A stretch of 64,000 nt of DNA from Roseicyclus persicicus (GTDB taxonomy: Bacteria; Pseudomonadota; Alphaproteobacteria; Rhodobacterales; Rhodobacteraceae), in assembly GCF_012395815.1 (NCBI RefSeq), contig NZ_JAAZQQ010000004.1, forward strand, positions 186,001-250,000. Direction: 5' to 3'. The notes beneath the pieces are model-generated. The model saw nothing but the letters and a program-made list of their open reading frames with translations. It did not search any database and was not told the origin of the DNA. Made by a program: the position numbers and the translations under genes. Position 1 is the stretch's first letter. Every line of letters starts with the position of its first letter. Below, in pieces: positions 38,076 through 47,547 of the stretch.

Positions 38076-39385
38076 TCGCCCGCATCGCCGCGACCCTCGT
38101 CGCGCTGGCCGTCCCCCTGCCGGCGACCGCCGACATCGACATCCAGGAGGTCACCTCGCCGGGCGGCATCGACGCCTGGCTGGTCGAGGACGACTCGATC
38201 CCCTTTGTCGCGCTGGAATTCTGGTTCATCGGCGGCTCGGGGCTGGACCCGGCCGAGGCGCGGGGCGCGACCTACCTGATGACCGGGCTGCTGGAGGAAG
38301 GCGCCGCCGACATGGACGCGCAGGCCTTCGCCGCCGCCCAGGAGGCGCTGGCGACCAGCTTCGTCGTCGACAGTTTCCGCGACGCGATCGTGGTCAGCGC
38401 GCAGATGCTGACCCAGAACCGCGACGCCGCCGCCGACCTGTTGCGCGCGGCGCTGGTCGAACCGCGCTTCGACGCCGACGCGATCGAGCGCACCCGCGGG
38501 CAGGTGATCTCGATCATCGAGAGCAACGAGCGCGACCCCAGCGACATCGCGACCACCACCTTCAACAGGCTGGCCTATGGCGACCACCCCTACGGCACCA
38601 CGCAGGAGGGCACGGTCGAGGTCGTGTCGCGGCTGACCCGCGAGGACATCGTGGCCGCCTACCGGGCCACGCTGACGCGCGACCGGGTCGTGGTGGGCGC
38701 CGCCGGCGACATCACGCCCGAGGAGCTGGGCCTCCTGATCGACCGCATCCTCGGCGACCTGCCCGCCGAGGCGCCGCCGCGCCCCGGCCCGGCCGAGTTC
38801 GGGCTGGAGGGCGGGGTCACCGTGGTCGACTTCCCCACTCCGCAGGCGTCGGTGTTCTTCGGCCATGCCGGCATCGCGCGGGACGACCCCGACTTCTTCG
38901 CGGCCTTCGTGCTGAACCAGGTGCTGGGCGGCGGCGGCTTCCGGTCGCGGCTGATGGAACAGGTCCGGGTGGAGCGCGGGCTGACCTACGGCATCGGCAC
39001 CTTCCTGTCGCTGGCCGATCTGTCCCCGACGTTGCTGGGGCAGTTCTCGTCCTCCAACGACCTCGTCGCGCAGGCGATCGAGGTGGTGCAGGCCGAATGG
39101 GCCGACCTTGCCGAGAACGGCATCACCCAGGACGAGCTGGACGCCGCCATCCGCTACATGACCGGCGAATACCCGCTGCGCTTCGACGGCAACGCCACCA
39201 TCGCCGGCATCCTCGCCGCCATGCAGTCCGACGACATGCCGGTGGAATACATCGAGAACCGCAACGCCTATGTCGAGGCGGTCACGCTCGAGGACGTCCG
39301 GCGCGTCGCGGCCCGCCTTCTGCGGCCCGAGGACCTGCATTTCGTGGTGGTCGGCCGGCCCGAGGGGTTATCCCCCGGAAACTGA
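38072..39385 (+). CDS. M16 family peptidase-like protein, non-catalytic partner
   Basis: 437 residues with a signal peptide (MIARIAATLVALAVPLPATA). The fold matches M16 peptidases, including the R-Y pair region ERGLTYGIG and the VLNQVLGGGGFRSRL segment, but the HxxEH zinc motif is replaced by the sequence around YLMTGLLEEG, so it is presumed catalytically inactive. The start ATG overlaps the previous stop (ATGA), giving strict coupling with the catalytic partner. Confidence 0.92.
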   Translation: MIARIAATLVALAVPLPATADIDIQEVTSPGGIDAWLVEDDSIPFVALEFWFIGGSGLDPAEARGATYLMTGLLEEGAADMDAQAFAAAQEALATSFVVDSFRDAIVVSAQMLTQNRDAAADLLRAALVEPRFDADAIERTRGQVISIIESNERDPSDIATTTFNRLAYGDHPYGTTQEGTVEVVSRLTREDIVAAYRATLTRDRVVVGAAGDITPEELGLLIDRILGDLPAEAPPRPGPAEFGLEGGVTVVDFPTPQASVFFGHAGIARDDPDFFAAFVLNQVLGGGGFRSRLMEQVRVERGLTYGIGTFLSLADLSPTLLGQFSSSNDLVAQAIEVVQAEWADLAENGITQDELDAAIRYMTGEYPLRFDGNATIAGILAAMQSDDMPVEYIENRNAYVEAVTLEDVRRVAARLLRPEDLHFVVVGRPEGLSPGN

Positions 39386-39433
39386 CCGCGCGGGCCTTGG
39401 CCCGTGGCCGGGGGACATGCTAGGTTTGGTGGC

Positions 39434-41254
39434 ATGTCCCTCGATGACCCCAAGATAAGCCGTCCGGTCATCCGGCAGCTCGACGAGGCCGCGATCAACC
39501 GGATCGCGGCGGGCGAGGTGGTGGAACGCCCCGCCTCGGCGGTGAAGGAGCTGGTCGAGAACGCGCTGGACGCCGGTGCGACACGGGTGCTGGTCGAGGT
39601 GGCCCAGGGCGGCAAGGGCCTGATCCGCGTCACCGACGATGGCTGCGGCATGGGGCCCGAGGACCTGCCGCTGGCGCTGAGCCGCCACGCGACGTCCAAG
39701 ATCGACGGGTCGGACCTCCTGAACATCACCAGCTTCGGCTTTCGCGGCGAGGCGCTGCCGTCGCTGGGCGCGGTGGGGCGCCTCAGGATCGTCAGCCGGG
39801 TGGCGGGCGGGGACGCGCACGAGATCCGGGTGACCGGGGGCGAGATGTCGCCGGTGCGGCCCGCGGCCCTGTCGCGCGGCACGGTGGTGGAGCTGGCCGA
39901 CCTGTTCTACGCCACGCCGGCGCGGTTGAAGTTCCTGCGCACGGACCGGGCCGAGATGCAGGCCATCGCGGACGTGGTGAAGCGGCTCGCCATGGCGGCA
40001 CCGGGGGTGGGCATCACGCTCAAGGACGTGACCGAGGGCGAGCGCGTGGTGCTGCGCGCCGAACCCGAGACGGGCGACCTGTTCGACGCGCTGGGGGCGC
40101 GGCTGTCGGGGCTGATCGGGCGGGATTTCGTGGAAAACGCGATCCGGGTCGAGGCAGAGCGCGAGGGCGTGCGCCTGACCGGATACGCCGCGCTGCCGGT
40201 GTGGTCGCGCGGGGCCGCGGTGGCGCAGTTCTTCTTCGTGAACGGGCGGCCGGTGCGGGACAAGCAGCTCTACGGCGCGCTCCGGGCGGGCTACATGGAC
40301 GTGCTGGCGCGCGACCGGCACCCGGCGGCGGCGCTGTTCCTCGACTGCCCGGCGGAGCGGGTGGACGTGAACGTGCACCCGGCCAAGGCCGAGGTGCGGT
40401 TCCGCGACCCGGCGCTGGTGCGGGGGCTGGTGGTGTCGGCGCTGCGGGCGGCGCTGGCGGGGTCGGGGCCGCGCGCCTCGTCCAGCCTCGGGGAGGCTGT
40501 CCTCGGGGCGGCGCTCGGCGGGGCGCCGCGCGTCTACCAGATGGATCGGCCCGCCACGGCGACGCTGACGCGCGCGCGCGACTGGCAGGCGCCCGCGATG
40601 GAAGAAGCCCCCGCCCTCTGGTCCGCCCCGCCGTCTGCGCGCGTCGAGGACGCAGCCCCCGCCGTGGAGGAGACCGCCCGCCCCCTCGGTGCCGCGCGCG
40701 CCCAGATCCACGAGACCTACATCGTCGCCCAGACCGACAGCGGCATGGTGATCGTCGACGCCCACGCCGCCCACGAACGGCTGGTCTACGAACGGCTCAA
40801 GCGCCAGATGGCCGACACCGGCGTCGCGCGGCAGGCGCTCCTGATCCCCGAGATCGTGACCCTCGGCCCCGACGCCGACCGCCTGCTCGACCACGCCGAC
40901 GACCTCGCCGCCCTCGGGCTGACGATCGAGCCCTTCGGCCCCGGCACCCTCGCTGTCCGCGAGACACCCGCCCTCCTCGGTGCCGTCGCCGTGGAGCCGC
41001 TCCTGCGTGACATCCTCGACGAGATCGACGACCTCGGCCGCTCCGAGGCGCTGAAGGGGCGGCTCGACGCGGTCCTCAGCCGCATCGCCTGCCACGGCTC
41101 CGTCCGCTCCGGCCGCCGCATGAGCGCGGACGAGATGAACGCGCTGCTGCGCGAGATGGAGGCGACGCCGAATTCCGGCCAGTGCAACCACGGCCGCCCG
41201 ACCTTCGTCGCGCTGAAACTGGCCGACATCGACCGGCTGTTCGGGCGGAGCTGA
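39434..41254 (+). CDS. mutL: DNA mismatch repair protein MutL
   Basis: 606 residues. A matchmaker ATPase linking MutS mismatch recognition to excision. The GHKL ATPase domain shows [45 protein letters not shown] and [13 protein letters not shown]. The C-terminal domain has [12 protein letters not shown] (near residue 441), the endonuclease-type motif with Ala in place of the usual Gln, and [11 protein letters not shown], consistent with a latent nicking activity. It lies 49 bases after the M16 partner gene and 3 bases before rmuC. Confidence 0.97.
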   Translation: MSLDDPKISRPVIRQLDEAAINRIAAGEVVERPASAVKELVENALDAGATRVLVEVAQGGKGLIRVTDDGCGMGPEDLPLALSRHATSKIDGSDLLNITSFGFRGEALPSLGAVGRLRIVSRVAGGDAHEIRVTGGEMSPVRPAALSRGTVVELADLFYATPARLKFLRTDRAEMQAIADVVKRLAMAAPGVGITLKDVTEGERVVLRAEPETGDLFDALGARLSGLIGRDFVENAIRVEAEREGVRLTGYAALPVWSRGAAVAQFFFVNGRPVRDKQLYGALRAGYMDVLARDRHPAAALFLDCPAERVDVNVHPAKAEVRFRDPALVRGLVVSALRAALAGSGPRASSSLGEAVLGAALGGAPRVYQMDRPATATLTRARDWQAPAMEEAPALWSAPPSARVEDAAPAVEETARPLGAARAQIHETYIVAQTDSGMVIVDAHAAHERLVYERLKRQMADTGVARQALLIPEIVTLGPDADRLLDHADDLAALGLTIEPFGPGTLAVRETPALLGAVAVEPLLRDILDEIDDLGRSEALKGRLDAVLSRIACHGSVRSGRRMSADEMNALLREMEATPNSGQCNHGRPTFVALKLADIDRLFGRS

Positions 41255-41257
41255 GCC

Positions 41258-42745
41258 ATGGAAACCGCGCCCCTCGTCACCCTGCTTGAGACCCTCGCCG
41301 CCCGGCTGCGCGAGACCTCGCCCTTCGGCCCGGCGGTCGACCCGTTGCCGGTCTACCTCGTGCTTGCGCTGCTGCTGGCGGCGGGGCTGGTCGTGGCGCA
41401 TCTTTTGCGCGGCGCGCGGCTCCGGCGGGCGAACAGGGATCTGGCCGAGGCCGAGGCGCTGCGGCGGCAGGTCGCCGTGCTGGAGGCGCGGGCGGAACGC
41501 CTGCCGCAGCTGGAGCAACAGCTGGCCGAGGCGCGGGAGGAGCGTGACGGGCTGCTGGGCGCGCTGAACCAGGCCGAGGCGCGGCTGGAGACGGTGGAGG
41601 CCGCGCAGGCCGCCCGGCTGGAGGAGCTGCGCGGGCTGAACGAGGCGCTGCAGGCGAAGTTCCGCACGCTGGCGACCGAGGTGCTGGAGGGCAATTCCCG
41701 CGCCTTCCTCGACCGCGTCACCGAACGCTTCGCCACCCATTCCGAGACCGCCAAGGCGGAGCTTGAGGCGCGGCAGAAGGCCATCGACGGGATGGTGAAG
41801 CCGCTCAACGAGAAGCTGGGCGCCTTCGACGCGGTGCTGCGGGACATGGAGAAACACCGCACCGACGCCTACGGCGCGATCCGCGAGCAGGTGGAGCAGC
41901 TGCGGCTGGGGCAGGCGCAGCTGTCGGGCGAGACGCGGAAACTGGTGCAGGCGCTGCGCGCGCCCAAGACGCGCGGGCGCTGGGGCGAGATGCAGCTGAG
42001 GCAGGTGTTCGAGCTGAGCGGCATGGCCGAGCATGTCGATTTCGAGACCGAGACCAGCCACCGCACCGAGGACGGGTTGCAGCGCCCCGACGCCATCGTG
42101 CGGATGCCGGGCGGGCGGTCACTGGTGATCGACGCCAAGACCTCGCTCGACGGCTACCTCGACGCGCTGGAGGCCGAGACGCCCGAGGCGCGGGACGTGG
42201 CGATCCGCCGTCACGCCAAGCAGGTGGCCGACCATGTGCGGATGCTGTCGTCCAAGCGCTACCACGACCTCTTGGCCGACACGCCGGATTTCGTGGTGAT
42301 GTTCATCCCCGGCGACGTGTTCCTGTCGGCGGCGGTGGAAAGCGACCCGGCGCTGCTGGAGCGCGCGATGGAGGCGCGGGTGGTGATCGCGACGCCATCC
42401 ACGCTGATCGCGCTGCTCAGGACCATCGCCTTTGGCTGGCAGCAGGAAGCCGTCGCCGAGAATGCCGTGGCGATCCACCGCGAGGCCAAGGAGCTGTATG
42501 GTCGGCTCGCCGTCTTTGCTGGCAACCTGCAGCGGGTGGGCGTGGCGCTGAACCGGTCGGTCGACAGCTATAACAAGGCGATGGGGTCGCTGGAGGCCCG
42601 CGTGCTGCCGTCGGCGCGCAAGCTCGAGGCGATGCAGGTGGTGCAGTCGGCCGCGGCCGAGCTGCAGGACGCGCCGCGGGTGGAAACGGTGCCCCGGCGG
42701 CTGACGGCGCCGGAGTTGCTGACCTCGGACGAGGGCGAGGAATAG
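41258..42745 (+). CDS. rmuC: DNA recombination protein RmuC
   Basis: 495 residues. An N-terminal membrane segment (about residues 26-48) is followed by a long coiled coil (about residues 60-140) and the RmuC nuclease-like domain: RGRWGEMQLRQVFELSGMAEHVDF, RPDAIVRMPGGRSLVIDAKTSLDGY and FVVMFIPGDVFLSAA. It limits DNA inversion at short inverted repeats in E. coli. Starts 3 bases after mutL, so the two repair genes are co-transcribed. Confidence 0.93.
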   Translation: METAPLVTLLETLAARLRETSPFGPAVDPLPVYLVLALLLAAGLVVAHLLRGARLRRANRDLAEAEALRRQVAVLEARAERLPQLEQQLAEAREERDGLLGALNQAEARLETVEAAQAARLEELRGLNEALQAKFRTLATEVLEGNSRAFLDRVTERFATHSETAKAELEARQKAIDGMVKPLNEKLGAFDAVLRDMEKHRTDAYGAIREQVEQLRLGQAQLSGETRKLVQALRAPKTRGRWGEMQLRQVFELSGMAEHVDFETETSHRTEDGLQRPDAIVRMPGGRSLVIDAKTSLDGYLDALEAETPEARDVAIRRHAKQVADHVRMLSSKRYHDLLADTPDFVVMFIPGDVFLSAAVESDPALLERAMEARVVIATPSTLIALLRTIAFGWQQEAVAENAVAIHREAKELYGRLAVFAGNLQRVGVALNRSVDSYNKAMGSLEARVLPSARKLEAMQVVQSAAAELQDAPRVETVPRRLTAPELLTSDEGEE

Positions 42746-42746
42746 G

Positions 42747-42813
42747 GCGAAAAACTGCAGTTTTTCGCGTGGGAAAACTGCAGTTTTCCGACACGTTTTC
42801 CTGCAGGAAAACG
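42747..42813. repeat. three tandem perfect palindromes with a CTGCAG centre
   Basis: Perfect palindromes at 42747-42768 (22 bases), 42772-42789 (18 bases) and 42794-42813 (20 bases) fill the 73-base space between the convergent ends of rmuC and the thiolase gene. All have the centre CTGCAG with A/T-rich flanks; the third has the flanks inverted (TTTTCCTGCAGGAAAA). They may be a bidirectional terminator region or an array of a repeat element; no U-run typical of a rho-independent terminator is present. Confidence 0.8.
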
Positions 42814-42818
42814 CCCCC

Positions 42819-43997
42819 TCAGACCCGCTCGATCGCGATGGCCGTCCCCTCGCCCCCGCCGATGCAGATCGCCGCGACCCCGCGCTTCAGCCCGTGCCGT
42901 TCCAGCGCGTTGAGCAACGTCACCATGATCCGCGCCCCCGACGCGCCAATGGGGTGGCCGAGCGCACAGGCCCCGCCGTGGACGTTCATCTTCTCGCGGG
43001 GCACGCCCATCTCGTGCATGAAGGCCATGGGCACGACGGCGAAGGCCTCGTTCACTTCCCACAGGTCCACGTCCTCGACCGACCAGCCGAGCCGGTCGAG
43101 CAGCTTGCGCGCCGCGGGTACCGGCGCGGTGGGGAACAGGTTCGGCTCCTGCGCGTGGGAGGCATGGCCCAGCACCCGGGCCCGCACGCGCAACCCCTGC
43201 GCCTCGGCCGCCGCCGTCCGCGCCATGACCAGCGCCGCCGCGCCGTCCGAGATCGACGAGGAATTGGCCGCCGTCACCGTGCCGTCCTTGCGGAAGGCGG
43301 GCTTCAGCGTCGGGATCTTCTCGGGCCGCGCGCTGCCGGGCTGCTCGTCGACCGAGACCACCGCCTCGCCCTTGCGGCCCTTCACCGTCACCGGCGTGAC
43401 CTCGGCATCGAAGGCGCCCGAGGCGATGGCCGCCAGCGCGTTCTCCAGCGAACCCAGCGCATAGGCATCCTGCGCGGCCCGCGTGAACTGGAACGCCTCG
43501 GCGCAGTCCTCGGCGAAGGTGCCCATCAGGCGGCCACGGTCATAGGCGTCCTCCAGCCCGTCGAGGAACATGTGGTCCTGCGCCTGGGCGTGCCCCATCC
43601 GCGCGCCGCCGCGCATGGCGGGCAGGAGGTAGGGGGCGTTCGACATCGATTCCATGCCGCCCGCGACCACCAGGTCCGACCGGCCGAGCGCCAACTGGTC
43701 CCAGGCGAACATCGCGGCCTTCATGCCCGAGCCGCACATCTTGTTGAGCGTCGTGGCCGGCACCTCCTTGGGCAGCCCGGCGTGAAACCCCGCCTGCCGC
43801 GCGGGCGCCTGGCCCTGCCCGGCCGGCAGCACGCAGCCCATCAGGAGCTCCTCGACCCGGTCCGCCGCCGCGCCCGCATCCGCCAGGGCCGCCGCGATGG
43901 CTGCGCCGCCCAGCTCGGCCGCCGTGGCCCCCGACAGCGCGCCCTGGAACCCGCCCATCGGCGTCCGCGCCGCGCCCGCGATCACAACCTCGTCCAT
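42819..43997 (-). CDS. acetyl-CoA C-acyltransferase (thiolase)
   Basis: 392 residues. Condenses or cleaves acyl-CoA thioesters (acetoacetyl-CoA thiolase / beta-ketothiolase type). The active-site cysteine C88 is in NKMCGSGMKA, the histidine in GGACALGHPIGASGARI and the second cysteine in CIGGGEGTA. It lacks a fatty-acid oxidation operon around it, so it may act in polyhydroxyalkanoate, ketone body or ethylmalonyl-type metabolism. Its start has a GGAGG-rich site; the STAS gene is divergent. Confidence 0.94.
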   Translation of the reverse strand: MDEVVIAGAARTPMGGFQGALSGATAAELGGAAIAAALADAGAAADRVEELLMGCVLPAGQGQAPARQAGFHAGLPKEVPATTLNKMCGSGMKAAMFAWDQLALGRSDLVVAGGMESMSNAPYLLPAMRGGARMGHAQAQDHMFLDGLEDAYDRGRLMGTFAEDCAEAFQFTRAAQDAYALGSLENALAAIASGAFDAEVTPVTVKGRKGEAVVSVDEQPGSARPEKIPTLKPAFRKDGTVTAANSSSISDGAAALVMARTAAAEAQGLRVRARVLGHASHAQEPNLFPTAPVPAARKLLDRLGWSVEDVDLWEVNEAFAVVPMAFMHEMGVPREKMNVHGGACALGHPIGASGARIMVTLLNALERHGLKRGVAAICIGGGEGTAIAIERV

Positions 43998-44080
43998 CTC
44001 CGGTCCTCCCTCGTCGCCGCTCACCGATTGGTAAGACTTGTCCCCTATCCCATAGCAAATCTGCAAACGGAGGCCACGGG

Positions 44081-44425
44081 ATGAAGATGACGTTCGAGGC
44101 GCGCGGCGCGGTCGGTGTCCTCCGGGTCGAGGAACCGCGCATCGACGCCAGCGTGGCGATCCAGTTCAAGGACAGGTTCCGCGACCTCGCCGGCAGCGCC
44201 GAGGGCGACGTGATCCTCGACCTCGCCCGGGTGGAGTTCCTCGATTCGAGCGGGCTCGGCGCGGTGGTCGCGGCGCGCAAGCTGCTCGGCTCCGGGCGGC
44301 AGCTGGCGCTGTCGGGGCTGACGCCGACGGTCGACAAGGTGATGACGCTCACACGCATGAACACGGTGTTCCCGATCCATGCCGATCTTGCCGCCGCGCT
44401 GGCGGCCCATGCCGGATCGGGCTGA
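44081..44425 (+). CDS. STAS-domain anti-sigma factor antagonist, RbaV-like
   Basis: 114 residues covering one STAS domain, with the phosphorylatable serine region FLDSSGLGAVVAARKLL (S56/S57). Such proteins bind the anti-sigma kinase when unphosphorylated. The downstream gene encodes the matching HATPase kinase, and the pair resembles RbaV-RbaW of Rhodobacter capsulatus, reported to influence gene transfer agent production. No sigma factor or phosphatase gene is in this window. Assignment to RbaV is by arrangement and domain, not by measured similarity. Confidence 0.85.
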   Translation: MKMTFEARGAVGVLRVEEPRIDASVAIQFKDRFRDLAGSAEGDVILDLARVEFLDSSGLGAVVAARKLLGSGRQLALSGLTPTVDKVMTLTRMNTVFPIHADLAAALAAHAGSG

Positions 44426-44432
44426 GGGGGCG

Positions 44433-44960
44433 ATGTCGGGGCCGACCGGTCGCCAGTCCGCGCCGCCACGCCTGTCGCTGCGCTTCGCCGGCGAGGACGC
44501 GGCGGTGCGCCGGTCGCTGGCCGAGGTCGAGGCCGGGCTCGCCGCGGCGGGGGTGGGCGACGGGCTCCGGCAACGGGCCCAGATCGCCCTGGCCGAAGCC
44601 TGCAACAACATCGTGGAACATGCCTACGGCCCCGCGCGCCCGCGGCCCGGGCCCATCGCACTCGACATCCTGGTCGAGGCCGGGGGCCTCAGGGTGATGC
44701 TGCGCGACAAGGGGCGCGCGATGCCGCCCGGCCCGCTGCCCGGCGACGCCATGCCCGAGCTGTCCGGCCGCGACCCGATGGACCTGCCGGAGGGGGGATT
44801 CGGCTGGGCGCTCCTGCGGCGCATCGCGGAGGACCTGCACCACGAGCGGACCGGCGACCGCAACACGCTGCGATTCCTGCTGCCGGCGGTCGAGAAACCC
44901 CGCAAGCCGGGCGAATTGCCACGCGATTGCCAGATTCCCTCCGCAATCCCGCCCGCATGA
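44433..44960 (+). CDS. ATP-binding anti-sigma factor kinase, RbaW-like
   Basis: 175 residues from ATG 44433, which follows a GAGGGGG site. A single HATPase_c domain of the RsbW/SpoIIAB type: N-box EACNNIVEHAYG, G1 box RDKGRAMPPG and the G2 block GFGWALLRRIAED. It would phosphorylate the STAS protein encoded just upstream and sequester a sigma factor. The start is 7 bases after the STAS gene stop, so the two are co-transcribed. Confidence 0.85.
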   Translation: MSGPTGRQSAPPRLSLRFAGEDAAVRRSLAEVEAGLAAAGVGDGLRQRAQIALAEACNNIVEHAYGPARPRPGPIALDILVEAGGLRVMLRDKGRAMPPGPLPGDAMPELSGRDPMDLPEGGFGWALLRRIAEDLHHERTGDRNTLRFLLPAVEKPRKPGELPRDCQIPSAIPPA

Positions 44961-45150
44961 CCGGCGATACATGATCCCGTAGCTGCAGAGGCTTCCCTCG
45001 GCGCCGTGCGTCAAAGCCCCCACCCAGTGTGCGGCGTCGAGGTCTCTCGGCTACCACTTCCCCCTCTCCTTCGGCGCGTCCCCCCTTGCCCTCGCCGCGC
45101 CCCCGGCTACGGTGCCGCCCGGGGACAGCAGCGCGATGGAGGGACAGGAC

Positions 45151-46734
45151 ATGCGCGATTTCCATATGCCGGGACGGTCGGGCGTGTTCGCCGACCAGGG
45201 GATGTGCGCCACGTCGCACCCGCTGGCGGCACAGACGGCCATCGACATCCTGAAGGCCGGCGGCAACGCCGTCGACGCCGCCATCGCGGGCGCGGTCCTG
45301 CTGGGCCTGTGCGAACCGGCGATGACCGGGATCGGCGGCGACTGCTTCGTGCTGGTCAAGCCCGCGGGCTCCGAGGAGGTGATCTCGCTGAACGGCTCGG
45401 GCCGCGCGCCCGCCGCGCTTAAGGGCGCCGACCTGCGCGCGCAGGGCCACAGCAAGATGCCGGTCTTCGGGCACCCCGCCGCCGTCACCATCCCGGGCGC
45501 GATCGACGCCTTCTGCCGGCTGGCCGAAGATCACGGGCGGCTCGGCATCGACCGGCTGCTCGCGCCGACGATCCACTACGCCGAGGCCGGCGTTCCCGTG
45601 GCGCCGCGCGCCGGGTTCGACTGGCTGCACCACCACGACAACCTCGGGCCGGCGGCGCAGCGCTTCTACCTGTTCGACGGCGCCCCGCCGCGGCTGGGCC
45701 AGCGCTTCGTCCACAAGGGGCAGGCCGAGGTGCTGCGCCGGGTGGCCAAGCAGGGCCGCGCGGGCTTCTACGAGGGCGAGGTCGCCGAGGACATGGTCGC
45801 CTCGCTGCGCGCGCTCGGCGGTGTGCACACGCTGGAGGATTTCGCCAACACCCGCTGCGACTACGGCACCCCGATCAGCGGCACCTACAAGGGGATCGAG
45901 CTGGTCGAGCACCCGCCGAACGGCCAGGGCGCGACGGCGATCCTGCTGGCCAACATCCTGGCGGAGTTCGACCTGCCGGCGATGGACCCCTTCGGCACGC
46001 TGCGCGCCCATATCGAGGCCGAGGCGACGAAACTGGCCTATGACGCGCGCGACCGCTTCGTGGCGGACATGGACCACATGACGCGGCTTGCCCACATGCT
46101 GGACCCGGCGACCGCCAGGAAACTCGCCGCACTGATCGACCCGACCCGCGCGATGGCGTCGGCCAAGCCGCTGACCGAGGAAGTCCACAAGGAGACGATC
46201 TACCTCACCGTCGTCGACAAGGACCGCATGGCGGTGTCGCTGATCTATTCCGTGTTCAAGGATTTCGGCTCGGGCATCGCGTCGGACAAGTTCGGCGTCC
46301 TGTTCCAGAACCGCGGCGCGGGCTTCACGCTGGAGGAAGGCCACCCGAACGAGGCCAACGGCGGCAAGCGCCCGATGCACACGATCATCCCGGCGATGCT
46401 GAAGCGGGACGGCAAGGTCATGATGTCCTTCGGCGTGATGGGCGGGCAGTACCAGTCGACCGGCCACGCCCGGATGGTGACCAACATGGTCGACTACGGC
46501 ATGGACCCGCAGGGCATGATCGACGCGCCCCGCTGCTTCAGCGAATACGGCGACATGAAGGTCGAGAAGGGCTATTCCGACCAGGTCCGGCAGGAGCTGG
46601 CCGACATGGGCCATTCCGTCTCCATCCCGCCGGTGGGCATCGGGGGCGCGCAGGCGATCCGCATCCACCACGACCTCGGCACGCTCGAGGGCGGGTCGGA
46701 CCCGCGCAAGGACGGCATCGCGCTCGGCTATTGA
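45151..46734 (+). CDS. gamma-glutamyltransferase family protein
   Basis: 527 residues from ATG 45151, which has GGAGG six bases upstream. N-terminal nucleophile hydrolase of the gamma-glutamyltranspeptidase family. The nucleophile is T349 in ETIYLTVVDKDRMAVSLIY, aligning with the small-subunit N-terminus of E. coli GGT, and the GSGIASDKFGVLFQNRG block follows. There is no signal peptide, unlike periplasmic GGTs, so it is probably cytoplasmic and of the YwrD-like branch acting on gamma-glutamyl or related amides. Downstream, a rhodanese gene starts after 12 bases. Confidence 0.9.
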   Translation: MRDFHMPGRSGVFADQGMCATSHPLAAQTAIDILKAGGNAVDAAIAGAVLLGLCEPAMTGIGGDCFVLVKPAGSEEVISLNGSGRAPAALKGADLRAQGHSKMPVFGHPAAVTIPGAIDAFCRLAEDHGRLGIDRLLAPTIHYAEAGVPVAPRAGFDWLHHHDNLGPAAQRFYLFDGAPPRLGQRFVHKGQAEVLRRVAKQGRAGFYEGEVAEDMVASLRALGGVHTLEDFANTRCDYGTPISGTYKGIELVEHPPNGQGATAILLANILAEFDLPAMDPFGTLRAHIEAEATKLAYDARDRFVADMDHMTRLAHMLDPATARKLAALIDPTRAMASAKPLTEEVHKETIYLTVVDKDRMAVSLIYSVFKDFGSGIASDKFGVLFQNRGAGFTLEEGHPNEANGGKRPMHTIIPAMLKRDGKVMMSFGVMGGQYQSTGHARMVTNMVDYGMDPQGMIDAPRCFSEYGDMKVEKGYSDQVRQELADMGHSVSIPPVGIGGAQAIRIHHDLGTLEGGSDPRKDGIALGY

Positions 46735-46746
46735 CGGGAGGGCCCC

Positions 46747-47127
46747 ATGGCGATCACGCCGGTGAAGGACATGGTGATGGCGGCCAAGGCGGCCATCACC
46801 TCGCTGTCGACGGAGCAGGCGGCGGCCGAGGTGGCCGCCGGCCGCGCCGTCTTCGTCGACATCCGCGACGTGCGCGAGCTGGAGCGCGACGGCCGCCTGC
46901 CCGGCGCGATCCATGCGCCGCGGGGGATGCTGGAGTTCTGGGTCGACCCCGCCAGCCCCTACCACAAGGAGGCGCTGGCCACCGACAAGCGGCTGGTGCT
47001 GGTCTGCGCCGGCGCCTGGCGCTCGGCGCTCGCCACCAAGACCCTGCAGGACATGGGGATGGACAACGTGGCGGAGATGGAGGGCGGGTTCTCGGCGTGG
47101 AAGGCCGAGGGCCGGCCGGTCGACTGA
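46747..47127 (+). CDS. rhodanese-like sulfurtransferase
   Basis: 126 residues, single rhodanese domain: VFVDIRDVRELERDGRLPGAIHAPRGMLEFWVDP and the active-site cysteine C87 in VCAGAWRSALA. Likely transfers sulfane sulfur, perhaps from cysteine or glutathione-derived persulfides; proximity to the gamma-glutamyltransferase suggests glutathione turnover, but that is inference. Convergent with hspQ, 7 bases apart. Confidence 0.9.
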   Translation: MAITPVKDMVMAAKAAITSLSTEQAAAEVAAGRAVFVDIRDVRELERDGRLPGAIHAPRGMLEFWVDPASPYHKEALATDKRLVLVCAGAWRSALATKTLQDMGMDNVAEMEGGFSAWKAEGRPVD

Positions 47128-47134
47128 CGGGCGA

Positions 47135-47461
47135 TCAGTTCAGCTGGAATTCCAGCGGGTAGCGGCCGTCGGTGAACTCGCCGAACAGGTCGGGCAGGTC
47201 GGGGTGATCCACCGGCTCGCCGCTTTCGTCGGGCACGAGGTTCTGCTCGGACACGTAGGCGACGTAGTAGGTGTGATCGTTCTCGGCCAGCAGGTGGTAG
47301 AAGGGCTGCGACTTGGACGGCCGCGCCTCCTCGGGGATGGCGTCGTACCATTCGTCCGTGTTGGCGAATTCCGCGTCGATGTCGAACACCACGCCGCGGA
47401 AGGGGTGCTTGCGGTGACGCACCACCTGGCCCAAGCCGTATTTTGCCGTGCTCTTCAGCAT
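47135..47461 (-). CDS. hspQ: heat shock protein HspQ
   Basis: 108 residues. Matches the hemimethylated-DNA-binding/YccV family: KYGLGQVVRHRKHPFRGVVFDIDAEF, EEARPSKSQPFYHLLAEND and TYYVAYVSEQNL. In enterobacteria HspQ is a specificity-enhancing adaptor for Lon protease. The divergent upstream region has no sigma-32 promoter that I can identify with confidence. Confidence 0.93.
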   Translation of the reverse strand: MLKSTAKYGLGQVVRHRKHPFRGVVFDIDAEFANTDEWYDAIPEEARPSKSQPFYHLLAENDHTYYVAYVSEQNLVPDESGEPVDHPDLPDLFGEFTDGRYPLEFQLN

Positions 47462-47547
47462 GACGCGAAGCCCCCTTGAACAGCGGTGTTAACCCCCGCA
47501 TGGGGGCCTTGTCCATAAGCCGTCGCGAGTCGGGGGAGAAACAATCT

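Noticed and set aside
46192-46220. Gamma-glutamyltransferase apparently missing its nucleophile
   Set aside because: The sequence ETIYLTVVD keeps T349 at the position of the E. coli small-subunit N-terminal threonine; the variation is in the following residues only.
47480-47540. Sigma-32 promoter for hspQ
   Set aside because: CTTATG and CCCCAT occur but not with the correct order and spacing; a small CCCCGCATGGGG hairpin is the only clear structure.
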